Shown: positions 33,841 through 42,352, numbered from the stretch's first letter. The stretch: 62,393 nucleotides of DNA from a bacterium (GCA_021780905.1 JAJXXW010000004.1:1-62393); one strand, 5' to 3'. The notes: generated by a model from the sequence alone, not told the origin. Program-made: numbers and translations.

Positions 33841-34424
33841 ACCGCGCCTTGCCCAGATTGCAAATGCAAATCCACCAAGTGGATGGGGCCAGTGCCATCT
33901 ATGGCGTGCTGGGTTGCGCCGCGGTTAAAAAATTGCTGGACGACTTTCAGCCGGCGCAGATCTTCAGCCGGCCCCGGCTTGTCATTTCGGATTCCTATTC
34001 CCTCGCCTCGCTGCCGGTGGCAAAAATCACCCGGCTGGATCTCGTGGCCGAACCGCCGGTCCGCCTGATGTTCCCCGTGGGCATCGTCCAGGCTGTGGAA
34101 TTGACCCGAACCGAATTTGCGGCCTTGATCCGCCAGCCGATCGAACCGGAGCCGTGGCAACCCTGGACCGAGGCGGCCGTCATGTATCTGGACCTGAAAA
34201 TGGCGGATCACCAGCGCTTGTTGCTCGCGATGGAAACCCGGATTGATCCGTTTGCCCCGGCCCGGCACCAGTCAGGCCTGTGTTTTCGGATGCGCAACGG
34301 CGGCATCTCCGTGCTCAATCTGTCCCATCTGGTGCGCCGGGCGCGTTATCCGCGAATTGAGCCGCCACCCGTCCCGGTCGGCGCGGCGGATGAACACTGG
34401 CAATTGCCGGCCGGCCAATTTTGA
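33837..34424 (+). CDS. Unknown protein in the CBM48/DUF2934 operon
   Basis: 195 residues from ATG 33837. No signal peptide or membrane helix. Strands are suggested by LVISDSYSLASLPVAKITRL and GLCFRMRNGGISVLNLSHLV, and aromatic residues are scattered near the middle (EPWQPWTEAAVMYLDLKM). I do not recognise a family. It is bracketed by glycogen-binding domain genes and overlaps the DUF2934 gene, so a glucan-related or storage-granule role is a guess. Confidence 0.7.
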   Translation: MNRALPRLQMQIHQVDGASAIYGVLGCAAVKKLLDDFQPAQIFSRPRLVISDSYSLASLPVAKITRLDLVAEPPVRLMFPVGIVQAVELTRTEFAALIRQPIEPEPWQPWTEAAVMYLDLKMADHQRLLLAMETRIDPFAPARHQSGLCFRMRNGGISVLNLSHLVRRARYPRIEPPPVPVGAADEHWQLPAGQF

Positions 34425-34440
34425 AATTGAGAATGCCACC

Positions 34441-34803
34441 ATGAAAACACATCACAAATGGAATGAAAGCTATCAAGAAAAATTATTTTTTATGAACATG
34501 AACACCACCCTGCCCCAACCTGCCTACACGGATTTTTCCGCGAAAGGCGCCCCCAAGCCGGTCAATTTTTATTGCGCCGCGCCCCATGCAAAATCCGTCG
34601 CCATCACCGGTGATTTTAACCACTGGCAGCCCTTCCCCATGCAACGATCGGTGGATGGCTGGTGGCGGGTGCAGCTCCAACTCAAGCATGGCCATCACCA
34701 ATACCGTTTTCTGGTGGACGACCAGCCGATGCTCGATCCGCACGCCGCCGGGGTTGTCCGGGATGAACAGGGCATGCGGGCGTCACTTATTGCCGTGAGC
34801 TAG
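34441..34803 (+). CDS. CBM48/AMPK1 glycogen-binding domain protein, copy 2
   Basis: About 120 residues from ATG 34441 (an ATG at 34492 is the alternative). VNFYCAAPHAKSVAITGDFNHW, DGWWRVQLQLKHGHHQYRFL and VDDQPMLDPHAAGV make a second lone CBM48. It is only distantly alike to copy 1. Its stop at 34801 touches IS630-derived sequence, so the 3' flank has been replaced by mobile DNA. Confidence 0.82.
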   Translation: MKTHHKWNESYQEKLFFMNMNTTLPQPAYTDFSAKGAPKPVNFYCAAPHAKSVAITGDFNHWQPFPMQRSVDGWWRVQLQLKHGHHQYRFLVDDQPMLDPHAAGVVRDEQGMRASLIAVS

Positions 34804-34956
34804 TGTGATGAGCGAATAGCTCGCTCACAAAGTGTGGCGACGCGATCCAGAATGAGTTCGGCGGTTGCAGTCCAAACGAAGGGTTTTGGATTTTGTTTGT
34901 CGGTGGTGATGTAATCGTCGATGGCGGCAATGAGTTCATTCACATTGCCGCTCGCA
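34800..34956 (-). pseudogene. C-terminal remnant of an IS630-family transposase
   Basis: About 50 residues: GNVNELIAAIDDYITTDKQN, then PKPFVWTATAELILDRVATL to the stop. This is the conserved end of IS630/Tc1-type transposases (NPKPF.WT.TA.EIL). The rest of the gene is gone, replaced by the MITE at 34957. The frame continues into the MITE, so a spurious fusion ORF exists. Confidence 0.75.
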
Positions 34957-35062
34957 CTAGCAGGGTGTTGAAAAAGGCCTGTTTTGAAAACTCGACCATC
35001 AAAATCATTGGGGTTTTCGCATGAAAAAGTGTTCCAAAAATCGTTTTTCAACAGCCTGCTAG
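34957..35062. mobile_element. 106-bp MITE, copy 1
   Basis: Begins CTAGCAGGGTGTTGAAAAA and ends TTTTTCAACAGCCTGCTAG, near-perfect terminal inverted repeats of about 19 bp inside CTAG. It contains no gene of its own. As read base by base it is identical to 61364-61469. CTAG at both ends could be a 4-bp target duplication or part of the ends. It separates two unrelated transposase remnants. Confidence 0.88.
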
Positions 35063-35750
35063 GCCAGAACCTCCTTCCGGTAAAAACCGCTGTCCCCGCG
35101 CACCATGATCCGCGCCTGCCGGCAGCGTTTCCGAATCGCCGCCACGATCTTTTCCAGCGGCACCCCCCTCCGCGGCCGCGTCCTGGTCACTGGTGCGCCA
35201 CTGCGCCCACAACGGAATGTCGCCGGCAAAAGCGTAGAGTGGCAGATAACAATAGTCGCCGTAGTCAGCGTTGAAATGCCGCCCTTCCTGGATTCCATGC
35301 ACCAGTTGGCCCATGGCCTCCAAATCCACCACGATCTCTTGGGCCTGCTTGGGCAGCAGCGCATCCCCCATTTCCAGCAGACACGCCCCGATGGGCCGGC
35401 TTGAACCGGTCCCCGCCCAAGCGGATCAGCCTGCTCACAGGCCGCCGCCCACAACGGGTCCAACCGCCGGTGCGCGTGATCGTTGAGATCGTCATAACCC
35501 GACGCCCATCCGTAAATCCGCCGGGCCTGCCACTGCGGCACCGGGTGATCCACATAGACCTGCTGGCGCTGATCGCCAAAACATTGCGCCGCCGCCGTGA
35601 CGCCCAAGCCGGCGTCCGCCAGCGCTGGAAAGGGTTCCCCCCGGAAAAAATTGGCCGCGACTTTTCGGGAACCGAGGTCTGGCAAGAGCCAAGGCAGTTC
35701 TCGACAGTCTGTGGTCGCAGCAGCGGTCCGTGGCGTTTTCATTGGGCTCT
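35063..35750 (-). pseudogene. Frameshifted N-terminal remnant of an IS1380-family transposase
   Basis: Split over several minus-strand frames: DLGSRKVAANFFRGE, QRQQVYVDHPVPQWQARRIY, GWASGYDDLNDHAHRRLDPLW, then in another frame HFNADYGDYCYLPLYAFAGD and, in the first frame, VAAIRKRCRQARIMVRGDSG. These match the N-terminal half of IS1380-type transposases in order, up to the RGDSGF segment. At least two frameshifts are needed. The C-terminal half is missing where the MITE begins. Confidence 0.78.
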
Positions 35751-35805
35751 GTGTTTTCAAGCCTTCTGACCCGCTCTCCCCTTCTTTGTTCAATCCCACT
35801 AGGAA

Positions 35806-36159
35806 ATATCCGGGATAGGGGCGCTGTATATCGCGCCGGGCAGTCCGTGGGAAAACGCGTATGTGGAATCATTCAACAGCCGGTTGCGGGACGAACATTT
35901 GAACCGGGAAACCTTTACCTCCCTGTTGGAGGCGCAAGTCCTGGCCGCCGGTTGGCGGCGGGACTACAACGAAGCGAGATCGCATTCGTCGCTGGACTAT
36001 CTGGCGCTGGCGGTATTCGCGGCGCGCTGGCGCGCTCCGGTCGGAGCTCCGCCCCTCCCTGCGCACGCCAGCGCGGAACAACCAAAACTCTCATGGCACC
36101 TGGATCAACAAATGGGGGCTTGCCACCTCCATGACTCAAGACTCGCACTTCCCGGATAA
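35806..36159 (+). pseudogene. C-terminal remnant of an IS3-family transposase (OrfB)
   Basis: GALYIAPGSPWENAYVESFN, RLRDEHLNRETFTSLLEAQV and WRRDYNEARSHSSLDYLALA are the final DDE-domain segments of IS3 OrfB, including the last Glu of the catalytic triad (ENAYVESFN). The upstream part is absent. The remnant ends about 75 bp before tRNA-Asp. Confidence 0.8.
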
Positions 36160-36234
36160 CCGTTTCTTCACAGGCTAATTCTGGTAGGAGCCTTTCAGGA
36201 AAGTCAGCAACTGTTGGAGACGGCCAAAAAAATA

Positions 36235-36311
36235 TGGCGGGAGTGGCGGGGCTCGAACCCGTAACCTCTGCCGTGACAGGGCAGCGCTCTAACCAATTGA
36301 GCTACACCCCC
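36235..36311 (-). tRNA. tRNA-Asp (GTC)
   Basis: On the minus strand: acceptor GGGGGTG pairs with CACTCCC; the D arm is GCTC-AATTGGTTA-GAGC; the anticodon stem CTGCC/GGCAG has loop CTGTCAC with anticodon GTC; the T arm is ACGGG-TTCGAGC-CCCGC (one A-C mismatch at the first pair); then G and encoded CCA. 77 nt with CCA. Mobile-element debris lies just beyond its 3' end, as expected for a tRNA insertion hot spot. Confidence 0.93.
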
Positions 36312-36624
36312 GCGATGGGGAAGGAGACAATAAAATTTTTTCCCGGCAGCGTCAAGGTTTGGTTTTTAGTCTATGGTCAGTCTGGCGGACGGCGGCTGGA
36401 TTTAAAAAATCCGGGCAGCAGACGCCAAGGAGGTGGGGGTGGGGAACCCCGCTGAAGAAACGTGCTGCTACCCGAATGGCGCAATGTTACATTTCCGCAA
36501 CGGTTTGTCAACCGGGCTTTGCCGGCGGTTCTCAGGGGATTCGACGTCGTTGCCAAGGCCATCTTGACGCTTGCGATGAGCGGCCAATCGTTTGTAAAAT
36601 CCCCCTGCAATCTGGGTTTAATCA
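36312..36624. other. Intergenic stretch after tRNA-Asp
   Basis: About 310 bases. The tRNA-Asp promoter should lie in the left part. No ORF with a recognisable domain. Confidence 0.4.
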
Positions 36625-37011
36625 ATGTCCTTTTTTAAAAGCAATACGTCCTCTGTCCCCATGATCTTCGTGGTGGACGACGAGGTGCTGCTGCTGGATC
36701 TGGCCAAGGCCATCCTGACCCCGCTCGGCTGCAATGTTCGGACCTACGCGGACCCGGAACAGGCTCTGAAGGACTTTCCCGTCGTCAAGCCCGCGCTGGT
36801 CTTGACCGACTACGCCATGGGCCGCATGAGCGGCATGGATTTGATCCGGGAATGCCGCCGGCTGAATCCCCATCAAAAAATGATCCTCGTCAGCGGCACG
36901 GTGGACGGCGAGGTGTTCGCGGACGCGGCCGTCAAACCGGATGCGTTCGTCAGCAAGCCATACGACGTGAAAAAGCTGTCGGATCTCGTCCGCTCCATGC
37001 TCAAGGCGTGA
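36625..37011 (+). CDS. Single-domain response regulator (CheY-like)
   Basis: The 128-residue protein is a lone receiver. IFVVDDEVLLLDLAKAIL has the acidic pair, the phospho-Asp is in LVLTDYAMGRMSG (D62), MILVSGTVDG gives the Ser/Thr switch and VSKPYDV the conserved Lys (K111). There is no output domain. Its partner kinase is not in the neighbourhood. The AsmA-like gene follows after 55 bp. Confidence 0.9.
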   Translation: MSFFKSNTSSVPMIFVVDDEVLLLDLAKAILTPLGCNVRTYADPEQALKDFPVVKPALVLTDYAMGRMSGMDLIRECRRLNPHQKMILVSGTVDGEVFADAAVKPDAFVSKPYDVKKLSDLVRSMLKA

Positions 37012-37066
37012 GGCCGGAAAATTTTTGCTTTGCATCGCCCGGCGCGACTGGCAATTTCCTGAAACT

Positions 37067-37795
37067 ATGAAAAAGAAAATATTCCTTGGCGTGGGTGTCG
37101 GCTTGATTCTGGTCATCTTGGCCGTGGTGGTCATCGTCGGCATCTTCCTGGACAACCTCGTGAAGGCGGGCATGGAAAACATCGGCCCGAAGGTCACCCA
37201 GACCACCCTGACCGTCGGGTCGGTGCACATCGGTATTTTGACGGGCACCGCCGGCGTAAACAATTTGGTGCTCGGCAACCCGGAAGGCTACAATTCTCCA
37301 AACGCCATCAGTGTCGGCAAGACCGCCGTGAGCATCGCGCCGGCCTCGGTGCTGGCCGATAAAATCGTCATCAAATCCATCGAGGTGCGTTCGCCGGAAA
37401 TCACCTTTGAAGGCAATCCGATTGGCGCGAACAACCTCAAAAAAATCATGGACAACGTGAACGCCTTCACGGGCGGGGCAGAGGCCGCGCCCGCCACGAA
37501 CGCCCCGGCCGGCGCGAAGAAACCCGCCAAGAAATTGGAAGTGGATGATTTTCTTATCAGCGGCGCCAAGGTGCATTTCAATGGCGTCATTCTGCCGCTG
37601 CCGGACATTCACCTCACTGACCTCGGCACCGGCCCAGATGGCATCACGGCTTCGGACCTGATCAAAAAAGTTCTCGGTGAAGTCACCACCGCCACCATCA
37701 AGGCCGTTGCCGGCTCCGTCGGCGACGCGGGCAAGGCCATCGGCAATGAGGCTGGCAGCCTGGGCAAGAAGCTGGGCGGATTGTTCGGCAAATAA
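37067..37795 (+). CDS. AsmA-like envelope protein
   Basis: From ATG 37067, 242 residues. Residues 1-25 are a single membrane anchor (KKKIFLGVGVGLILVILAVV). The rest has beta-strand pattern typical of AsmA/DUF748 domains (VTQTTLTVGSVHIGILTGTAGVNNLVL, IKSIEVRSPEITFEG). Ala/Lys-rich linker in the middle. The C-terminus is Gly/Lys-rich (AGSLGKKLGGLFGK). Periplasmic, possibly linked to outer-membrane lipid handling as in AsmA relatives. A terminator-like hairpin follows. Confidence 0.7.
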   Translation: MKKKIFLGVGVGLILVILAVVVIVGIFLDNLVKAGMENIGPKVTQTTLTVGSVHIGILTGTAGVNNLVLGNPEGYNSPNAISVGKTAVSIAPASVLADKIVIKSIEVRSPEITFEGNPIGANNLKKIMDNVNAFTGGAEAAPATNAPAGAKKPAKKLEVDDFLISGAKVHFNGVILPLPDIHLTDLGTGPDGITASDLIKKVLGEVTTATIKAVAGSVGDAGKAIGNEAGSLGKKLGGLFGK

Positions 37796-37813
37796 TTCCT
37801 TGCGGAAAATTCC

Positions 37814-37860
37814 TCCGCCGCGCTGCGCGATTTTCATTGCCAGCGCGGCGGATTGCTTTT
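37814..37860 (+). terminator. Probable intrinsic terminator after the AsmA-like gene
   Basis: TCCGCCGCGCTG at 37814-37825 pairs perfectly with CAGCGCGGCGGA at 37841-37852, followed by TTGCTTTT. The loop is 15 nt, long for a terminator, so function is likely but not certain. Confidence 0.5.
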
Positions 37861-37889
37861 AGTGTCGCTACAACAACCCGAGAATATTT

Positions 37890-39968
37890 ATGTATTTCGG
37901 CGTGGACTACTATCCGGAGCACTGGGTATTCCCCTTTGCGGGCACGGCGGACAATCCCGAGTCACAGTGGGCGCGTGATGCCGAACTCATGGCCGCCGCC
38001 GGCTTCAACGTGGTGCGCCTGGGAGAATTTTCCTGGGGCCTCTGCGAGACGGAGGCGGGCAAGTTTAATTTCGACTGGCTCAAGCGTGTCATGGACGTGA
38101 TGGGCGAAAAAAACATCGAGGTCATTCTCGGCACGCCCACCGCCGCGCCGCCGGCGTGGCTCGCACAAAAATACCCCGAAATTCTGCCGGTGGACGAATC
38201 CGGCCGCGTCAAGCACGCCGGCACCCGCCGGGCGGTCTGCATCAACAGCGAAATTTACTGGAACCATTCCAAACGCATCGTCGAGGAGATGGCCCGCGCG
38301 CTCGGCCAGCATCCCCAGTTGATCGCCTGGCAGATTGACAACAGCTTGGGCGGCAATTTCACCGAATCCTCGTTTAACGAGGACACGCGCCGCGACTGGC
38401 ACCTTTGGCTGGAGGCAAAATATGAAACCATCGCGAATTTAAACGACCGGCTCGGGCTCCGGCACTGGGGCCAGGTCGTCACCGAATGGAACCAAGTGCC
38501 GATGCCGATGACCGCGCCCACCAACCACAACCCCGCGCTCGTCCTCAACTGGCAGCGTTTCGGTAGCGACACCATCGTCCAGTTCGTCAAGATGCAGGCC
38601 GACGCGCTGCGCGCCATCACGCCTGACCGGCCGGTGACCACCAACCTCCGGGCGCTGCGCCACCGCTTCGACCATTTCGACCTGGCCGAACAGCTTGACT
38701 TTGTCTCGATCGAAAGCACGGCGGCCATCCGGGCCAAGCCGGCGAATATCGCCTGCGAAATCGACATGCTCCGGTCGCTCAAAAAAAACGGCGTCCGCAC
38801 GCCCGACGGCGACAGCGGTTTCTGGGTCATGGAGCAGAAGGCCGGCAACGTGAGTTGGCAGGACGTGAACGCGCTTGTCCGCCCCGGCGTCCTGCGGATG
38901 TTCACCTACCAGTTGATTTCGCGCGGAGCGAACGCGATCTTGTTTTTCCGGTGGCGCCAGCCGCGGTTTGGCACCGAGAAATTTCACGGCGCGGTCCTCC
39001 CGCACGATCTAGAAAATGGCAGCCGCCGGGTGTATGACGAAATCGCGCGGATGGGCGAGGAACTCAAGCTGCTCGCGCCGGCGCTGCAAGGCACCACCGT
39101 TGCCGCCGACGTTTGCATCCTCTACTCGCACGACAATGAATGGCTCCTCGCACAGCCAAACCAGCCCAGCAAATTCTTCAGCCTGCGCGACCACATTCAA
39201 CTCATCTACAACGCGCTGCACGACCGCAATATTCTCGTGGACTTCGCGCGGCCAAGCGAGGATCTGGCGAAATACAAAATCGTTTTCGCGCCGTCGCTGC
39301 ACCTGCTTTCCGCCGGCGAGGCGGATCGCTTGAAACTGTTTGTCCAGAACGGCGGCACGCTCATCAGCACGTTCAACACCGGCTTGGTGGACGAACACGT
39401 CGTTGCGCCGGACAACGGCTTTCCGCACGACCTGACGGATTTGTTCGGCCTCGAAGTGCAGGAGTTCGACGCGCTGCTGCCGACCGAGGACAATCTGCTC
39501 ACCTTCAGGGGCGCCTTCCAGACCAGCCACATGCACCCGGCCCGCCTCTGGTGTGATCTCATCCAGCCCAAGGGCTGCCAGATTCTCGCGACCTACGTGA
39601 AGGATTTCTACGCCGGCCGGCCGGCCATCACGATGAACACCTTCGGCCTCGGCAAGGCCATTTACATCGGCACCCAGAGCCACCAGCATTTTTACCATGA
39701 TCTCGTCCTGTGGCTGCGCCAGATGGCCGGATTGCAACCGCTCCTGAAAGTTCCGGAACAGATCGAGGTCGCCATGCGCCAGAAGGACGGTTCCCGCGTC
39801 TTTTTCCTGCTGAATCACCAGTCCACGCCGGTGCGCATCCAGTTTTATAAGCCGATGCACGACTTTCTCACCGGCCAGAACATCGCCGCCAACTATGACC
39901 TCCCGCCACACGGCGTGCTGGTCATTAACGACCACCCGGAAGTCAAATCGGCTGGCCAAAGCGTCTGA
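37890..39968 (+). CDS. GH42-like beta-galactosidase with substituted acid/base residue
   Basis: 692 residues, no signal peptide, the usual GH42 three-domain layout: TIM barrel (1-390, FGVDYYPEHW, FNVVRLGEFSWG, LGTPTAAPPAWLA), a trimerisation-type flavodoxin-like domain (about 400-610) and a small beta domain. The GH42 nucleophile Glu is present in GFWVMEQKAGN (E315). The acid/base Glu, normally WQxDNE-[YF]-G, reads WQIDNSLGGNF, so Ser152 replaces it. Several barrel loops also differ (SIESTAAIRAK). It may be inactive, use another acid or have a different substrate. It is flanked by unrelated genes. Confidence 0.82.
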   Translation: MYFGVDYYPEHWVFPFAGTADNPESQWARDAELMAAAGFNVVRLGEFSWGLCETEAGKFNFDWLKRVMDVMGEKNIEVILGTPTAAPPAWLAQKYPEILPVDESGRVKHAGTRRAVCINSEIYWNHSKRIVEEMARALGQHPQLIAWQIDNSLGGNFTESSFNEDTRRDWHLWLEAKYETIANLNDRLGLRHWGQVVTEWNQVPMPMTAPTNHNPALVLNWQRFGSDTIVQFVKMQADALRAITPDRPVTTNLRALRHRFDHFDLAEQLDFVSIESTAAIRAKPANIACEIDMLRSLKKNGVRTPDGDSGFWVMEQKAGNVSWQDVNALVRPGVLRMFTYQLISRGANAILFFRWRQPRFGTEKFHGAVLPHDLENGSRRVYDEIARMGEELKLLAPALQGTTVAADVCILYSHDNEWLLAQPNQPSKFFSLRDHIQLIYNALHDRNILVDFARPSEDLAKYKIVFAPSLHLLSAGEADRLKLFVQNGGTLISTFNTGLVDEHVVAPDNGFPHDLTDLFGLEVQEFDALLPTEDNLLTFRGAFQTSHMHPARLWCDLIQPKGCQILATYVKDFYAGRPAITMNTFGLGKAIYIGTQSHQHFYHDLVLWLRQMAGLQPLLKVPEQIEVAMRQKDGSRVFFLLNHQSTPVRIQFYKPMHDFLTGQNIAANYDLPPHGVLVINDHPEVKSAGQSV

Positions 39969-40323
39969 TTTGCCAGGCCACCATGTCTGCCGACCGCGAT
40001 GTCCATGATCCTTCCAGGTTAGTGAGAGCGTTTCCGAAAATGAGGTAGCGCCGGCGTTCACGCCTGCGAGTTGCGGCGGCGTCTCGCCGCCCGGTCTCCC
40101 CAAGGCACCGGACGATGCTTTAAACCCGCCGCCGGGACGGACGGCACTACGTAAAAAGTGGAAACACTCCAAACGCGTGAACAAGGCTGGCGCAGAGTGC
40201 TGGTCGAGCCGTGATTTTGCGCGGATTCTCGCTCAACGGATGAACGGAATTGGGGAAAGCCTCCCGCTCGCCTATGCCTCTAACCAAGCAGTTGGCTGCC
40301 AGCCCCCAACTACCCGGAAGAGC
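39969..40323. other. Intergenic stretch between convergent genes
   Basis: About 355 bases without a supported gene. It has short GC-rich self-complementary runs (GCGCCGGCG, GCGGCGGCGTCTCGCCGCC), perhaps remains of a palindromic repeat. Nothing further recognised. Confidence 0.4.
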
Positions 40324-40354
40324 AAAAAAAACGCGAGGTGATTTCACCTCGCGT
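40324..40354 (-). terminator. Strong intrinsic terminator after rplW
   Basis: On the minus strand, ACGCGAGGTGA/TCACCTCGCGT form an 11-bp perfect stem with a minimal loop, followed by eight T. It lies 21 bp after the rplW stop and marks the end of this ribosomal operon. Confidence 0.88.
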
Positions 40355-40375
40355 CGGGTAATTCCAGAGCGGAGT

Positions 40376-40657
40376 TCAGGTCAGGCTGATCTTGTCACCA
40401 TCCTTGAGGGTCACAATTGCCTTCTTCCAATTGGACGCGCGGCCGGCCTGCGTGGTGCGCTGGCGGCGGGCCTTGCCCCGGACATTCAGCGTGTTCACAC
40501 GCGTGACCTTGACCTTGAACAACTCCTGCACCGCCTGCCGAATCTGGCTCTTGTTGGCGCGCGGATCGGCTACAACGGTATATTGGTTGTATTTCTCGGA
40601 TTGGCGTGTGCCTTTTTCCGTCAGGCGCACGGTTTTGATGATTTCAAAGGCGTTCAT
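40376..40657 (-). CDS. rplW: 50S ribosomal protein L23 (uL23)
   Basis: 93 residues, beginning MNAFEIIKTVRLTEKGTRQS; NKYTVVADPRANKSQIRQAV-like sequence (here NQYTVVADPRANKSQIRQAV) and VNTLNVRGKARRQR are the standard L23 segments. It binds 23S rRNA at the exit of the peptide tunnel and is the docking site for trigger factor and SRP. One base after rplD; the last gene before the terminator. rplB, which normally follows, is absent. Confidence 0.95.
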   Translation of the reverse strand: MNAFEIIKTVRLTEKGTRQSEKYNQYTVVADPRANKSQIRQAVQELFKVKVTRVNTLNVRGKARRQRTTQAGRASNWKKAIVTLKDGDKISLT

Positions 40658-40658
40658 A

Positions 40659-41288
40659 TTATTCCTTGTTCAAGCGGGCTTCCACTTTTTCAAACGCGCT
40701 CCGGCTGAACAGCAGCTTGTCCGGGCGCAGCACGTCGTAGGTGTTCAGCGAATCGCCGGTGGTGAGCGTCACGCCGCAGACGTTGCGGGAGGCCCGCGTG
40801 AGATTCGCATTTTCTTCGCCGCCGGAAACGATGAGCGTCGTGCCTGTCAGTTCCAGGGCTTTGATGACGTTGACGAAATCCTTCGTCTTGGCCGAGGCCA
40901 GCTTCAAGTCGTCCACCACAATCACGTCGCCTGTCTTGAGGCGTTCGGTCAAAGCCTTGCGGAGCGCCAGCGCCTTGGTGCTCTTGGAAATCTTCTTGCT
41001 GAAATCGCGCGGCCGGGGGCCGAACGTCACACCGCCGCCGACCCAGATGGGCGACTGGAAGGAACCGGCGCGGGCGCGGCCCGTGCCTTTTTGCTTCCAC
41101 GGCTTCTTGTTCGTGCCCGCGACTTCGCCGGCGTTCTTGGCCTTGGCCGTGCCGCTGCGTTGCGCCGCGCGATAGGCGGTGACGGTATCGTGGACGGCCT
41201 GCGTGCCGCGACCGTTTTCAATCAGCGCGAACTTCACTTCGAGTTCGCCGGCGGCCTGGCCGGAAAGATTTTTAATGGAAATTTTCAT
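40659..41288 (-). CDS. rplD: 50S ribosomal protein L4 (uL4)
   Basis: 209 residues. GRGTQAVHDTVTAYRAAQRS, the basic loop KNAGEVAGTNKKPWKQKGTG with RARAGSFQSPIWVGGG, and the C-terminal Rossmann-like half are typical L4. L4 lines the exit tunnel and in some bacteria represses its own operon. Six bases after rplC. Confidence 0.96.
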   Translation of the reverse strand: MKISIKNLSGQAAGELEVKFALIENGRGTQAVHDTVTAYRAAQRSGTAKAKNAGEVAGTNKKPWKQKGTGRARAGSFQSPIWVGGGVTFGPRPRDFSKKISKSTKALALRKALTERLKTGDVIVVDDLKLASAKTKDFVNVIKALELTGTTLIVSGGEENANLTRASRNVCGVTLTTGDSLNTYDVLRPDKLLFSRSAFEKVEARLNKE

Positions 41289-41293
41289 GGCAA

Positions 41294-42007
41294 TTACTTC
41301 TTGGCGGCTGGCGCGGCTTTGGCGTCAGCCTTTTTCTTGGAAACATTGGCGGCCACCGGCGGCTTCCAGCCCTTCGGCCGTTTCTTGGACTCGCGGATGA
41401 TGACGTAATCGCCTTCCGCACCGGGAATCGAGCCTTTGATGAGCAGCAAATTATCCGCCTCCAGCACTTGGATCACTTCCAGGTTCTGCGTGGTGCGCGT
41501 GTCCTGGCCCATGTGGCCGGGCATCCGCATCCCGCGCATGACCGTGCCGGGGAACAAACGCTGGCCGATCGCGCCGGAACGGCGATGCCAGCCCTTCGCG
41601 CCGTGCGTGGAATCACCGCCGGCGAACCGGTGCCGTTTCACCACGCCTTCAAAACCGCGGCCCTTGGTCGTGCCGATGGCGTCAATGAAGTCGCCGGGCG
41701 CGAACAACGTCGGTCCGACGAGGTCGCCAGGCTTCACTTCTTTGGAGAAATTGCGGAATTCCTTGATCCGCTTCACGGCGACGCCGTTTTGCTTCTTGAT
41801 GTGGCCGAGCAACGCCTTGGTCAGGCGTTGTTCTTTCTGATCGTCAAAGCCGAGCTGCACGGCATTGTAGCCGTCCTTGCCCGCCTGCGTTTTGACCTGC
41901 AACACGCGGTTTGGTCCGGCGAGCACAACGGTGACGGGCACGATCGCGCCACTCGCGTTATAGACGCGCGTGTGGCCGAGTTTCTTTCCTAAAAGTCCTA
42001 GTGGCAT
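41294..42007 (-). CDS. rplC: 50S ribosomal protein L3 (uL3)
   Basis: 237 residues. MPLGLLGKKLGHTRVYNASG, then GDSTHGAKGWHRRSGAIGQR and RLFPGTVMRGMRMPGHMGQD are the conserved L3 core, including the Gln methylated by PrmB in E. coli. The Lys/Ala-rich tail (KKKADAKAAPAAKK) is an extension of a kind common in this phylum. L3 helps form the peptidyl-transferase region. It lies 40 bp after rpsJ. Confidence 0.96.
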   Translation of the reverse strand: MPLGLLGKKLGHTRVYNASGAIVPVTVVLAGPNRVLQVKTQAGKDGYNAVQLGFDDQKEQRLTKALLGHIKKQNGVAVKRIKEFRNFSKEVKPGDLVGPTLFAPGDFIDAIGTTKGRGFEGVVKRHRFAGGDSTHGAKGWHRRSGAIGQRLFPGTVMRGMRMPGHMGQDTRTTQNLEVIQVLEADNLLLIKGSIPGAEGDYVIIRESKKRPKGWKPPVAANVSKKKADAKAAPAAKK

Positions 42008-42046
42008 AAAATTCGTAAATCGTTGAATGGTTGAATTGTTACACCT

Positions 42047-42352
42047 TCAAATTTTAATGGTGATATCCACGCCGGCGGGCAAGTTGAGCTTCTTCAGTTC
42101 GTCCACGGTCTTGGCGGTCGGTTCGAGAATGTCAATCAGCCGCTTGTGGGTGCGTTGTTCGAAAGTTTCCTGCGACTTCTTGTCCGAGTGTGGCGAGCGT
42201 TGCACGGTGTAGCGCTCAATGCGGGTCGGAAGCGGGATGGGGCCGGCCACGCGGGCGCCGGTGCGCTTGACGGTGTCGGCGATTTCCTTGGCCGACTGGT
42301 CAATGACCCGGTAGTCATAGGCCTTGAGGCGGATGCGAATGCGTTGTGCCAT
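42047..42352 (-). CDS. rpsJ: 30S ribosomal protein S10 (uS10)
   Basis: 101 residues, the standard length. [60 protein letters not shown] and LDILEPT-type sequence are diagnostic. S10 also works in transcription antitermination (NusE). First gene of a short S10 operon. No tuf or fus gene is upstream in this window. Confidence 0.97.
   Translation of the reverse strand: MAQRIRIRLKAYDYRVIDQSAKEIADTVKRTGARVAGPIPLPTRIERYTVQRSPHSDKKSQETFEQRTHKRLIDILEPTAKTVDELKKLNLPAGVDITIKI

Noticed and set aside
36241..36300. Coding frame through the tRNA (plus strand 36234-36455)
   Set aside because: The sequence folds as tRNA-Asp on the minus strand, and the frame has no other support.
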